In this document: positions 1 through 9,500 of the stretch, piece by piece
How positions within the stretch are numbered: position 1 is the first letter of the stretch
Layout of the letters: each line of letters begins with the position of its first letter
Source: an uncultured Collinsella sp.
GTDB taxonomy: Bacteria; Actinomycetota; Coriobacteriia; Coriobacteriales; Coriobacteriaceae
NCBI GenBank assembly: GCA_902465115.1
Contig: CABQMC010000024.1
Coordinates: 1 to 12,530 of the forward strand
Length of the DNA stretch: 12,530 nt
Direction: 5' to 3'
Program-made: the position numbers and the translations under genes
Notes under the pieces: generated by a model
Database searches by the model: none
What the model was told of the DNA's origin: nothing
What the model saw: only the letters and a program-made list of their open reading frames with translations

Positions 1-2470
1 TAATGTACTGGGCCTCATCGAGCACCACGCGGGCAAAGTCCTGTTCGACGTACTCGTCGATATCGCGCCGCATAAGGTCATACGACGTCACGACCACGTT
101 ATGCTCGGCCACGCCGGCGATCTGCACGCGACGCTGCGCCTTGGCGCCCACGATGGCGCACACATCCAGCGAGGGCGCAAAGCGCTCCAGCTCGGCAGTC
201 CAGTTGTACACGAGTGAGGCCGGGCATACCACGAGCGTGGGTTTAGTGTCCCCCGCCTCCACGCGCGCAAGGATATGTGCGATCATCTGCAGCGTTTTGC
301 CCAGGCCCATGTCGTCGGCCAAGATGCCGCCAAGGCCCAGGTGTTCGAGCGAGCCGAGCCACTGGTATCCGTCGACCTGGTAGCCGCGCATCGTTGCCTT
401 GAGCGATGCCGGCACCGTAAAGTCCATCTTGCCGAGTGTGTCCAGGCGCTCGACAGTGCGGCGAAACGCCGCGTCGCGATCGGCCTCGAGCGCGGGCGTG
501 CGCGCGAGCATGCTATCGACAAAAAGGGTGCTCGACGCGGGAAGCAACACGCCGTCGAGCAGGTCGACGGCATCGACCCCCAGATCCTCGGCAAGGCCAA
601 ACGCGGCGCGCGCCCCCTCGTCCAGGCGAATGATGTCGCCGGACGTAAGGCGCGCAAACGTTTGATGGCGCTTGTACGAATCGAGATAGACAGCAAGGTC
701 CGCGGCCGAAAGGCCGCTCGCGCCCAGTTCGACGTCGAGCAGATTGCTCTTGACGGTCGCACGAACCGAGAGCTTGGGCGCGGGGCGCACCGAAATCTGG
801 CGCAGACGGTCGCTGAGCATGACCTCACCCAGCTCGGACAGGGCGGACAGGCCCTCGGTCAGCAGGCAGAACAGGCGGGCGTCATCGCGCTCCTCAAACG
901 CCAGACCGCCCTCGTAGAAATCGAAGTACAGGGCCGCCGTGTCCATAACACGAAACTCTGCCACCTCGTCGCGGGGCGGCACGCCGGGGCGTTGCTCTTC
1001 GAAGAGACTGCCCGGAGCGCCCAGACTAAAGAGATCTGCCGACCAGTCGCCGTAGGTAACCGTAATTTTGCAGGTCACAAGCCCATCGTCGACGCCGATC
1101 GCCATAGCAAAGCTTGGCTCGGGCGCCACGGTATCGAGCGCGGCGGGCGCGGTAAGGTCGGTGTAGTCGCGCAAAATGGGCAGCGCCATACGACAGAACT
1201 CCCCCACCTGGTCGACAGCGATATGGACTGGCGTGCGACAGGGCAGTAAGCGCGATAGGAACGGCGCCGCATGCTGGGCAAACGCTACATCGGCGCGGCG
1301 CGCACGGCGGGTGTCGACCAGATAGGCAACGTCGCCCGAAGCAAAGCAGTATGCATCGGCCGGCAGGCGTAGATCGTAGCTGCCACCAGCCGCCGGCGCG
1401 ATTTTGGCGGCAAGGAGCGGTGGGCGCTTAGACAGCGCCTCGTCCTCCCCTTCCGGAGGCATCTCAACTGCCACGTCATAGGTGCGATGCGTCGTCGTCC
1501 CCCGCGACCAGGCGGGCTCAAAAGAGATGGTCTGACCGCGCAACAGGTCCAGCACATATACGATGCTATGCTCGGACAGCGGCAACTGACGCTCGGCGAC
1601 AAAACCACTGCGGGCAAAGTCGTACGACGCCGAACGCGAGCTTGTGATGTCATCGAGATAGGCAACTGTCGTCACGACAAGGTTGAGCAGCTTTGTCGAC
1701 ACGTCATCGAAAGCCTCGGGCACATGGGCAAACGTAAGCTTCTTGCCATAGGAGAACGTACCGCCGCGCACATAGGCATCGGCCATGCCGTCGATATCCT
1801 TAACCACGTAGGACACCGAACCGCAGCGAATGCGAAACTCGAGCGCCCAGTTAAAGCGATCGGCAAACAGCGGATTGTAGTACGGCACCAACGAGGGCTC
1901 CAACGCCGCTTTGGGGGCGTCGGGATCAACGGCACCGGCGAGTTTGCGGCGCATGGCCGCGAGCTCGTCCATGCGCGCGTCCGAAAGATCGGAAAGCGCC
2001 GCTACAAGGCTCGGGCTCGTGGGGACGGGCGCCGGGAAGGGAAAGTTGGGGTTGACCGAAGATGCGCTAGGCGCGGGGCGTGCGGACTGTTTGGATTGTG
2101 CGGGCGGTGCCGTAAACGTGCGGACCGGCGTCCGCAGGCCCTCGACAGGCTCGGCGCCACTGGCATCCAGATACGCCAGCGCCGTGGCGATGGCGTGCTT
2201 GCACATGCCGGAATAGCGGAAGGCGGCGGGGCAATCGCAGTCGTAGTCGATAACCTCGTGCTCGTCCATGTCGAGCGCCACGTGCGTCTTGTACAGGTCG
2301 CCGCGCGAGCCGCGCACCGAACCCTCGATGTTCACGTTTTTGGAGAAGCGCGAGCCGGAGTCCTCAAACGACAGCACGGCGCCGTTGAGCATGAGCGAGC
2401 GCCCCTTCATAAAGGTACTGCTGAGCGCCGCCTCTTTCCGGAGCGCCCGCGCAAACGTCCCCTGTGCCAT
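1..2470 (-). CDS. SNF2-family helicase with N-terminal SWIM zinc finger (partial, C-terminus outside window)
   Basis: The reading frame is open from an ATG at 2470 to the left edge (823 residues visible). The start is fixed by a GGAGGA Shine-Dalgarno five bases upstream. Residues 78-92 form a SWIM zinc-binding motif (C78, C80, C90, H92; CxCx9CxH). A Pro/Ser/Ala-rich linker follows at about 105-155, then a long region (about 190-660) that fits the bacterial SNF2-associated domain. The first helicase lobe has Walker A at about 713-726 (LADDMGLGKT, K725), motif Ia (TLVVCPASLVYNW) and the DEAQ box at 818-821. Motifs III-VI and the second RecA lobe lie outside the window. Family knowledge: these are ATP-driven DNA translocases of the HepA/RapA type that remodel protein-DNA or transcription complexes; the SWIM finger probably contacts nucleic acid or protein. 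The exact substrate is unknown. It lies 58 bases downstream of dnaE and may be cotranscribed with it. The family call is firm; the role is inferred. Confidence 0.93.
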   Translation of the reverse strand, partial: MAQGTFARALRKEAALSSTFMKGRSLMLNGAVLSFEDSGSRFSKNVNIEGSVRGSRGDLYKTHVALDMDEHEVIDYDCDCPAAFRYSGMCKHAIATALAYLDASGAEPVEGLRTPVRTFTAPPAQSKQSARPAPSASSVNPNFPFPAPVPTSPSLVAALSDLSDARMDELAAMRRKLAGAVDPDAPKAALEPSLVPYYNPLFADRFNWALEFRIRCGSVSYVVKDIDGMADAYVRGGTFSYGKKLTFAHVPEAFDDVSTKLLNLVVTTVAYLDDITSSRSASYDFARSGFVAERQLPLSEHSIVYVLDLLRGQTISFEPAWSRGTTTHRTYDVAVEMPPEGEDEALSKRPPLLAAKIAPAAGGSYDLRLPADAYCFASGDVAYLVDTRRARRADVAFAQHAAPFLSRLLPCRTPVHIAVDQVGEFCRMALPILRDYTDLTAPAALDTVAPEPSFAMAIGVDDGLVTCKITVTYGDWSADLFSLGAPGSLFEEQRPGVPPRDEVAEFRVMDTAALYFDFYEGGLAFEERDDARLFCLLTEGLSALSELGEVMLSDRLRQISVRPAPKLSVRATVKSNLLDVELGASGLSAADLAVYLDSYKRHQTFARLTSGDIIRLDEGARAAFGLAEDLGVDAVDLLDGVLLPASSTLFVDSMLARTPALEADRDAAFRRTVERLDTLGKMDFTVPASLKATMRGYQVDGYQWLGSLEHLGLGGILADDMGLGKTLQMIAHILARVEAGDTKPTLVVCPASLVYNWTAELERFAPSLDVCAIVGAKAQRRVQIAGVAEHNVVVTSYDLMRRDIDEYVEQDFARVVLDEAQYI

Positions 2471-2474
2471 CACT

Positions 2475-2480
2475 TCCTCC
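2475..2480 (-). promoter_or_regulatory. Shine-Dalgarno of the SNF2 helicase gene
   Basis: GGAGGA on the minus strand ends five bases before the ATG at 2470. It is a near-consensus ribosome binding site and decides the start of the SNF2/SWIM gene, suggesting efficient independent initiation after the dnaE stop. Confidence 0.8.
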
Positions 2481-2494
2481 AATCCACCCACCGG

Positions 2495-2527
2495 ATGATT
2501 TTTCTGGGACGGGGATTAAAAAATCAT
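2495..2527 (-). repeat. Short AT-rich inverted repeat between dnaE and the SNF2 gene
   Basis: The arms ATGATTTTT (2495-2503) and AAAAATCAT (2519-2527) are perfect reverse complements, 9 bp, with a 15-base GC-rich loop containing CTGGGACGGGG. The hairpin begins one base after the dnaE stop codon. It lacks the GC-rich stem followed by a T tract of a standard intrinsic terminator on the minus strand, so it may be a weak attenuator, an mRNA 3'-end stabiliser or a dispersed intergenic palindrome. Function is not established. Confidence 0.5.
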
Positions 2528-2528
2528 T

Positions 2529-5500
2529 TTAGATAACCGTCACGCGGCCTTGGTTGCCGACGATGGCCTTTGCCTCTGCCAACAGCGGAATCGAGCGTGC
2601 GTTGACCTTGGCCGGCACCTCGGCACGAAGCACGCGCCCGTCCACCTGCTCGATAAAGATCTCCACGCGGTCGCCGCCCGGGTTGGCGGTAAGCACCGTG
2701 GCAAGACGCGCCATATTGCCCTGACTAAAGCGGCTGTTGGGCACCATGACCTCAAACACCTTGGGCTTGTTGTTCTCCTCGCTAAGCTCCAGCGGCACGA
2801 TCTCCTGCGCGATGATCTGGTCGCCGCGGTCCGAGCGCTCGAGCTTGCCCTTAATGCGCACAAACGCATCGGACAGCTGCGCGCCGGTCTCGGGATCGAC
2901 CTCGCCGTACAGGTACCCCTCAGCCTCTTTATAGGTCTTGGGGAACACCACGACCGTGGCCTCGCCTTCCATGTCCTCGAGCTGCACGATGCCCATGGGA
3001 TCGCCGTTTTTGGTCACGCGCTTGGACACGCTCGAGACCATGCCGGCCCACCACAGCGCCTTGCCCTCGGGAATCTCCTGGTTGATGGTACCGCCCGTGG
3101 GGTTTTGCACCTCGTAGCCGGTATCGATCTGCGAGAACGAGAAGTCGCGCGCCTTGGCTAGCGCATACTCAAACGGGCGCAGCGGGTGGTCCGAGACATA
3201 GATGCCCAGAACCTCCTTCTCCTGGCTCAGCTTAAGGTGACGGTCCCACTCCTGGCCATCCGGATCGGGCACGCTCACCTCAAAGCCCGAGCCCTCAACG
3301 TCGCCGAACATGTCGAAGAACGACGTCTGGCCGCTCGCGCGATCTTTCTGGCGCTTTACCGCTGCATCGATGATGTTCTCGGGGTTGTTCTTGTCCACAA
3401 AGTGCATCATCTGGCGACGCGGATACCCCGTGGAGTCAAAGGCGCCTGCCTTGATGAGCGATTCGATCACGCGGCGGTTGGCCTGGCTCGAGTCCACGCG
3501 CTCGACAAAGTCGTGCAGCGTCTTAAACGGACCGCCCGCCTCGCGCTCGGCGATAATCGCCTGCGCCACGCCGGTGCCCACGCCGCGGATGCCGGCCAGA
3601 CCAAAGCGCACGCCTTCCTTGGTAGCAGTGAACTCGGTACCGGACTCGTTGACATCTGGCGACAGCACGGGGATGCCGTCGTGGCGGCACGCCGAGACGT
3701 AGTGCACGATCTTGTCGGTCTTGCCCGTATAGGACGTCAGAACGGCCGCCATGTACTCGTGCGGATAGTGCGCCTTGAGCCACGCCGTCTGCATAACCAG
3801 GATGGCGTAGCCGGCGGAGTGCGACTTGTTAAAGGCGTAGGACGCGAACTCAAGAACATCGTCCCAAATCTTCTGGGCGACCTCGCGCGTGTAGTTGTTC
3901 TTGATGGCGCCGTTCATCCAGTGGTCGTAGGTGGTCTCGTCCGAGCCATCCTCCCAGTGGAGCACCGTCGACGTGAGCAGCTTGATCTTTTTCTTAGCCA
4001 CGGGCTTACGGATACGCGAGTCCGATTCGCCCTTGGAGAAGCCGCACATCTCGACGGAGATGAGCATAACCTGCTCCTGGTAGACCATGGTGCCGTAGGT
4101 TTCGCCCAGGATGTCGTCCAGACGGTCATCGTAGGAGACGGCCGGCTCCTTGCCGTTCATACGGTTGATGTAGGACGAGACCATGCCGGCGCCCAACGGG
4201 CCCGGGCGGTACAGAGCGATCAATGCCACGACGTGCTTGTACTCGGTGGGCTTCATGTTCTTGATCGTGGCCGTCATGCCGGCGGACTCGACCTGGAAGA
4301 CGCCGGCGGTGTGGCCGGAGCCCATGAGCTTAAAGATCTCGGGATCGTCAAAGGGGATCTCTTCCTCTTTGATGTCGATGCCGAAGTTCTTTTTGATGTT
4401 GGCCTTGGCCTTAGAGATAACCGTCAGCGTGCGCAGGCCCAGGAAGTCCATCTTCAGCAGGCCCATGTCGGCAACGGTATGGCCCTCGTACTGGGTAATC
4501 TCGACGCCGCCCTTGGTATCGAGCTTGGTGGGCACATGCTCGTTGACGGGATCGCGGCAGATCAGAACGGCGCACGCGTGCACACCCTCGCCACGGGTGA
4601 GGCCCTCGATCGAGAGCGCCGTGTCGATGATGCGGCGGGCGTCGTCATCCTTTTTATAGGCCTCGGCAAAGTCGGGGTTAAACAAATCCTCTTTGCCGGG
4701 TTGCTTTTCGAGCACCTGCTTGAGCTTGACCTTGGGGTCGCTCGAGACCATCTTGGACAGGCGCTGGCCCATGTAGACCGGATAGTCCAGCACGCGCGCG
4801 GCGTCGTTGATGGCCTGCTTGGCCTTAATGGTCGAGTAGGTGATGACGTGGGTGACCTTCTCGGGGCCGTAGAGCTGGCGAACGTGCTCCACGACCTCGA
4901 GGCGCCGCTCATCGTCGAAGTCCATATCGATATCGGGCATCTCGGTACGCTGCGGGGACAGGAACCTCTCGAACATCAGGCCGTTCTCGAGCGGGTCGAA
5001 CGCGGTGATGTTCATGGCGTAGGCGACGATAGCGCCGGCGGCCGAGCCACGGCCGGGACCGACGCCGATGCCGTTGTCCTTGGCCCATTGCACGTACTCG
5101 GCGACGATCAAAAAGTAGGCGGCAAAGCCCTTGTCGCAGATGACCTTGTATTCGTACTCAAAGCGCTCTTTGATGTTGACGCCACAGATCTCGCGCGTGG
5201 CCCAGTCGTCACCGTAGTGTTGGCGCAGGCCCTTCTCGCACTCGCGGCGGAACTGGCTCTCGTGCGTCTCGCCGGGATCGAGCAACGGGAAGCGCGGCAG
5301 GATGATGGAGTCCCAGTCCAGCTCAACGTAGCACTTGTCGGCGATCTCGAGCGTGTTGTCGCAGGCCTCGGGGCAATACGGGAACATCGCCCGCATCTCC
5401 TCCTCGGTCTTCATGTAAAACTCCGAGCCGGTCATGCGCATGCGGTTGGGGTCGTCGACCTTGGCGTTCATGCCGATGCACATGATGACGTCCTGTACGG

Positions 5501-6332
5501 GCGCGTCCTCGCGGCGCAGGTAGTGGAAGTCGTTGGTGGCGATGACCTTGACGCCCACCTGCTTGGCGATATCGATGAGCGTGCGGTCCATCTGCTCGTC
5601 GGTCAGGCCGTTATCGGTGGTAATGCCGTGTTCCTGGATCTCGATATAAAAGTCGCCGGGGTCGAAGGTATCGCGGAAGGTCTCGGCCCACTTGATGGCG
5701 CCCTCCATGTCACCGCGGTCGATGTACTTGGGGATGATGCCCGCGATGCAGGCGCTGGTGCAGATCATGCCCTTGGCGTGGCGGCGCAGGTTGTCGAGCG
5801 TCACGCGCGGCTTGTAGTAAAAGCCCTGCACGGCGGCCTCGGAAACTGTCTGCATCAGGTTGACGTAGCCCTCCTGGTCCTTGGCCAGAAGGATCATGTG
5901 GTAAAGCTCGGGCTTATGGTCGCGGGCGAGTGTCTCGTCCGGCGTAAAGTAAACCTCGCAGCCAAAGATGGGCTTGATGACCAGGGGCGGCTTGAGCTCG
6001 TCGATGTTGCCCTTCTCGTCCCACATGGCCATGTCTTTCACATACTGGGCATGCTCGCGCGGGTTTGCCTCGGGATCGGGCTCCACCAACTCGTCGCGGC
6101 GATCCTTTTCCAAGAAGGCCTTGTCGTGACTCCAGGTTTTGTACTCGGGCGTATTGTGGTTGACGGCGTCGCAGGCCAGCGCCAGGTCGGGCACGCCATA
6201 CATGTAGCCGTGGTCGGTAATGGCCACGGCGGGCATGCCCAGCTCAACGGCACGGTTGACCATATCCTGGATACGGGTTGCGCCGTCGAGCATGGAGAAA
6301 ACAGTGTGATTGTGCAGATGGACGAATGCCAT
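2529..6332 (-). CDS. dnaE: DNA polymerase III subunit alpha (DnaE1 type)
   Basis: Replicative polymerase subunit that extends primers at the fork. I start it at the ATG at 6332 (MAFVHLHNHT) because a GGAG lies 8 bases upstream and homologues begin there; an in-frame upstream start at 6398 would add 22 unrelated residues. It is 1267 aa and complete. The PHP domain (about 1-300) keeps H7, H9, D16, H41, E126, H145, C195, D268 and H270, matching the metal ligands of proofreading PHP domains. The palm has GPGRGSAAG at 425-433, the catalytic DIDMD (D469, D471) and KMDFLGLRT (D629). FNKSHS is at about 834-839, helix-hairpin-helix at about 908-930, an internal clamp-binding QTSFF at 1002-1006 and an OB fold at about 1093-1182. 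Departures from the usual pattern are a roughly 60-residue PHP insertion and an altered, longer fingers segment at 765-815. No intein and no break. It sits between addA and the SNF2 gene on the same strand. Confidence 0.97.
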   Translation of the reverse strand: MAFVHLHNHTVFSMLDGATRIQDMVNRAVELGMPAVAITDHGYMYGVPDLALACDAVNHNTPEYKTWSHDKAFLEKDRRDELVEPDPEANPREHAQYVKDMAMWDEKGNIDELKPPLVIKPIFGCEVYFTPDETLARDHKPELYHMILLAKDQEGYVNLMQTVSEAAVQGFYYKPRVTLDNLRRHAKGMICTSACIAGIIPKYIDRGDMEGAIKWAETFRDTFDPGDFYIEIQEHGITTDNGLTDEQMDRTLIDIAKQVGVKVIATNDFHYLRREDAPVQDVIMCIGMNAKVDDPNRMRMTGSEFYMKTEEEMRAMFPYCPEACDNTLEIADKCYVELDWDSIILPRFPLLDPGETHESQFRRECEKGLRQHYGDDWATREICGVNIKERFEYEYKVICDKGFAAYFLIVAEYVQWAKDNGIGVGPGRGSAAGAIVAYAMNITAFDPLENGLMFERFLSPQRTEMPDIDMDFDDERRLEVVEHVRQLYGPEKVTHVITYSTIKAKQAINDAARVLDYPVYMGQRLSKMVSSDPKVKLKQVLEKQPGKEDLFNPDFAEAYKKDDDARRIIDTALSIEGLTRGEGVHACAVLICRDPVNEHVPTKLDTKGGVEITQYEGHTVADMGLLKMDFLGLRTLTVISKAKANIKKNFGIDIKEEEIPFDDPEIFKLMGSGHTAGVFQVESAGMTATIKNMKPTEYKHVVALIALYRPGPLGAGMVSSYINRMNGKEPAVSYDDRLDDILGETYGTMVYQEQVMLISVEMCGFSKGESDSRIRKPVAKKKIKLLTSTVLHWEDGSDETTYDHWMNGAIKNNYTREVAQKIWDDVLEFASYAFNKSHSAGYAILVMQTAWLKAHYPHEYMAAVLTSYTGKTDKIVHYVSACRHDGIPVLSPDVNESGTEFTATKEGVRFGLAGIRGVGTGVAQAIIAEREAGGPFKTLHDFVERVDSSQANRRVIESLIKAGAFDSTGYPRRQMMHFVDKNNPENIIDAAVKRQKDRASGQTSFFDMFGDVEGSGFEVSVPDPDGQEWDRHLKLSQEKEVLGIYVSDHPLRPFEYALAKARDFSFSQIDTGYEVQNPTGGTINQEIPEGKALWWAGMVSSVSKRVTKNGDPMGIVQLEDMEGEATVVVFPKTYKEAEGYLYGEVDPETGAQLSDAFVRIKGKLERSDRGDQIIAQEIVPLELSEENNKPKVFEVMVPNSRFSQGNMARLATVLTANPGGDRVEIFIEQVDGRVLRAEVPAKVNARSIPLLAEAKAIVGNQGRVTVI

Positions 6333-6340
6333 GTGATGAG

Positions 6341-6345
6341 CTCCG
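6341..6345 (-). promoter_or_regulatory. Shine-Dalgarno deciding the dnaE start
   Basis: CGGAG on the minus strand lies 8 bases before the ATG at 6332. It supports that codon as the dnaE start over the in-frame candidate at 6398, whose extra 22 residues have no family counterpart. Confidence 0.65.
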
Positions 6346-6372
6346 ATGCGGGTTCGTGATCTTAGGGTTACG

Positions 6373-6378
6373 ATTCTA
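6373..6378 (-). promoter_or_regulatory. Candidate -10 box for dnaE
   Basis: TAGAAT on the minus strand lies about 40 bases upstream of the dnaE ATG, which would give a leader of roughly 35 bases. No good -35 hexamer is seen at 16-18 bases upstream, where the sequence is GC-rich. It is the only AT-rich hexamer resembling a sigma-A -10 in this part of the spacer, so it is offered as a weak candidate only. Confidence 0.3.
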
Positions 6379-6435
6379 CCGCACGGCGCGGACGGCACCC
6401 GAACCTAGCCCAAACCCACACGGCTCCTCTTGCAG

Positions 6436-6498
6436 TTGCGGTGAAATAGTTCCCGCTTGGGCCATCTGGGCCGCAATACAGGAACTATTTCACCGCAA
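6436..6498 (-). repeat. Perfect 18-bp inverted repeat in the addA-dnaE spacer
   Basis: The arm at 6436-6453 (TTGCGGTGAAATAGTTCC) and the arm at 6481-6498 are exact reverse complements, separated by 27 bases. The loop contains two TGGGCC copies, and CCGCAA (6471-6476) repeats the outer end of the right arm, so an alternative shorter pairing is possible. On the minus strand the structure begins 12 bases after the addA stop. There is no T tract on either side, so it is not a canonical intrinsic terminator. It could be a processing or stabilising hairpin, a regulator site, or a member of a dispersed palindromic repeat family. Confidence 0.7.
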
Positions 6499-6510
6499 GT
6501 TATCTGAGGG

Positions 6511-9500
6511 TTAGAGGTTGTAGGTGACTACTTGGGGCTCGGCGGGTTCGACGAAGATGGTTGGATCCGGCTGCTCCACGCGGACGAACTTGACGGTCAC
6601 CGTCTTAAAGCCCGCCTTATGCAGAACATCCGAATAGACGCGCGCCTGCAGGGCGTGCTTCTCGAGCAGCTGGTCCGGCGTCTCATCCGGCGTGCCGCCC
6701 GTCTTGTAGTCGATGACCAGCGCGCATGACGAATCCGCCGGGTTCGTCGCCAAAGCGTCGATGGCGCCCTCGGCGTAAGCACCGTAGCGAGCGATGTCCT
6801 CGTCCTCGCAACCCAGTGAAAAGAACGGCACCTCGGCGCGAACGCACGGCCACGCGAGCAGGTCGGCACGAACAGCCGACTTGAGCCAGCGGTCCAGGGC
6901 AACGTCGAAGCGTTCACACTGCTCCGGCGTCAGGCACCACAGGCGCGCCAGCGCATCGGCACGCTCAGCGGGCAGCGCATCGGCACCCATCTCGATCAGC
7001 CACTGGCAGGCGGCATGGAACGCCGAGCCCAGCGCCATGGGGTTGCCGGCGGGCTCAACGGCGGCCACGTCTGCATCCGTCATCTCCGAGCCATCCGACT
7101 CTGCATCATCGCCTGCCTCGTCCATGGGAACACGCGCCTCGGCGGAACGATCTTCCGCCTCGGCATGGAGCGCCGCGGCGATTGACGAGTAGCTATACGA
7201 ATCACGCATCGGATACGGACAGATGCCCATGCGCACGCCCACTGCCTGGGGATACACAAGCTCAAACGAATCGGGCTTGGGGTCGGCAGGACCGGGAACG
7301 ATTGTACTGGCCGAATCGTCGGCAGTATCTGTATCGACATCGCCGCGAACAAGCCTGCCCTCGGCATCCAGCGAAGCGTTAGCCTCAAACGCCTGCTCAC
7401 CAAACGTAAAGTCCGCCAGCGAGATGAGCTCGTAATCGCCCGGCTTGGAGTTGTCGAACACCAAACGGTCACTATCGAGCTGCGGCATGTCCAGGCTGCC
7501 GGTCGGCAGGATGCGGCGCAGCACGTCGTAGGTCAGATCGGTCTCGACATCGAAGGTCGGCGCCGTCACCTTGCCGCGGCTCACGCCGGCATCCATCGCC
7601 AGAATGACCAGCTCGCGCGCTCGCGTCATGGCGACATAGAGCAGACGAGCCCGCTCCTCGAGCGAAAGCTGCAGGTCGTCGTTACGCAGGCGGGCAAATG
7701 CCTCGGCGGGAGAGCCCGTCGCGCATACGTCTTCCATGAGCTCTGGCGGCAACCACAGCGACGTGCCCCTGCCCTTAAACGCATGCTCAAACTGCTTTTT
7801 GACGTCATCGCCCTTCACGAAGGTCCCATCGGCAAGCTTAACGCCATCGAAGCGCGCCGGCAGCGCCACGACTTGCGCCCCGCCGTCGACGCGGCCCATC
7901 TGTGCCGCACCGGACGATTTGCGCACGCCAAAACACTCGGCAACCGCCACGACCGGATATTCCAAGCCCTTGGACGCATGCACGGTCATGATGCGTACCG
8001 CGCCGTCACCCTCCTCGTTGAGCGCGCCCGGAGCCTCCTTGCCCGCCAAGAAGCGGTCGAAGGCGAGCGCAATGGAGCGCGGAGAATTGCCGAGCTCGGT
8101 CTCTGCCTCGGCCACGGCGTCGAGCGCCTTGAGCACGTTGGCGGCAATGGCCTTGCCCTCGGGGCCGCGCTGCGCCAGACGCACGAACCAGCCGGAGGCA
8201 TTGACCACGTCGCGCGCGATGGCGGCGAACGAATCGCGTCCCACGCGACGAAGCGCGTAGCGCAGCACCTCGCGGGCGCGCGTTACGAGCGGCAAGCCCT
8301 GCAAGCCCGGCACATCGGAATCGCTCATGATGCCCGCATCGATGTTGCGACGCGACGTCTCGCCCGTCTGCTCGTCGAGTTTGGTCGCCAGCGCCAGGAA
8401 CTCCTGGGCGCCGAGTGCAAACATCGGCGAGGCCAGCAACGGCATAAGACCCTGTGCCGTATCGGCCGGATTGGCGAGCGCGCAGACCAGGGCACGCACC
8501 GTCTGCACCTCGGCTGCCTGGGCAAAGACTGAGCCGCCCGCGATCACGCAGTCGAGCCCCTGGTCGCGGAAGGCCTGCGCATAGACATCGGCGTTGGTCA
8601 TGCGGCCCAGCAGCAGGACCATGCTGCCCTGGGGCTGCCCCGCTTTGACGAGCGTTTGGAACCGCTCCGCAATCGCACGAGCTTTCGCCTGCGTTCGCTC
8701 CTGCGTGCTGCCACCGGCAACGAACAGCGCCTGGCGGCGCGAAGCCTTTGCCTTGAGCTTGTCCTTGCGTTTGTCGCTCGGTTCAAGATCCAAGAACCCC
8801 TGCATCAAACCACCGGTGTCGCCGTCAAAGACGCGCGCCACATAGCGCAGCACCTCATCGTGGCTGCGGAAGTTGCGCACGAGTTTGACGAGCTCGCCGG
8901 CGGGGGCATCGGACGTGGCGACCGTCTCGGACGCCGTCGTCGAACCCACCTTGCGCTCCTGGCGACGAAACACCTCAACCTCGGCGCCTCGGAAGCGGTA
9001 GATCGACTGCTGCGCATCGCCCACGGTGCACAGCGCGCGCTCCCCCGCGCCCGTCAGATAGCGAATCAGATCGACCTGCATCTGGTCGGTATCTTGGAAC
9101 TCGTCAATCATGACCATCTTAAAGCGGCCCTCGTAGGCGGCTCGGATGGCGGGATAATCGCGCAGCGCCTCGTACGCCATGCGCAACAGATCGTTATTGT
9201 CGAGTGCGGACTGGTCAGCCTTGAGCGCACGGTACTCCGTCTCTACGGCACGGGCAAGCCCCGTCAGCGCATCAAGTGCCGGGTCACCGCAAGCCAGCAC
9301 AATATTGACGAACGTATCGGCAGCCTCTGCTTTGAGAAGCTCGACATTCTCCTTTGGGAACATCTTGCTCGCCCGAGGCATGCTGCACGCCATCATAAGC
9401 CGCGCCACATCCGCCATGGCCTTGCCGCTCGCCTCGAACGCGTCGATGGCCTCGAGCGCCACCTGCGCCTTTTCGGTCGTGGCCTTGCTCGCGCCGAGCG

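Noticed and set aside
1487..2536. A 349-residue plus-strand open frame opposite the SNF2 gene
   Set aside because: Antisense shadow of a frame with SWIM and SNF2 motifs; Arg/Gly/His-rich with no recognisable family.
3186..6359. A 1057-residue open frame on the plus strand opposite dnaE
   Set aside because: It mirrors dnaE exactly, has no domain motif, is rich in His/Val/Leu/Gly/Asp as expected from antisense of GC-biased codons, and dnaE explains the region fully.
2529..6398. dnaE starting at 6398
   Set aside because: The 22 extra residues do not match DnaE, while MAFVHLHNHT at 6332 has a Shine-Dalgarno and fits family N-termini.
6278..6514. A 78-residue plus-strand open frame spanning the dnaE start and spacer
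   Set aside because: It overlaps the dnaE N-terminus and the inverted repeat, has no good Shine-Dalgarno and no family resemblance.
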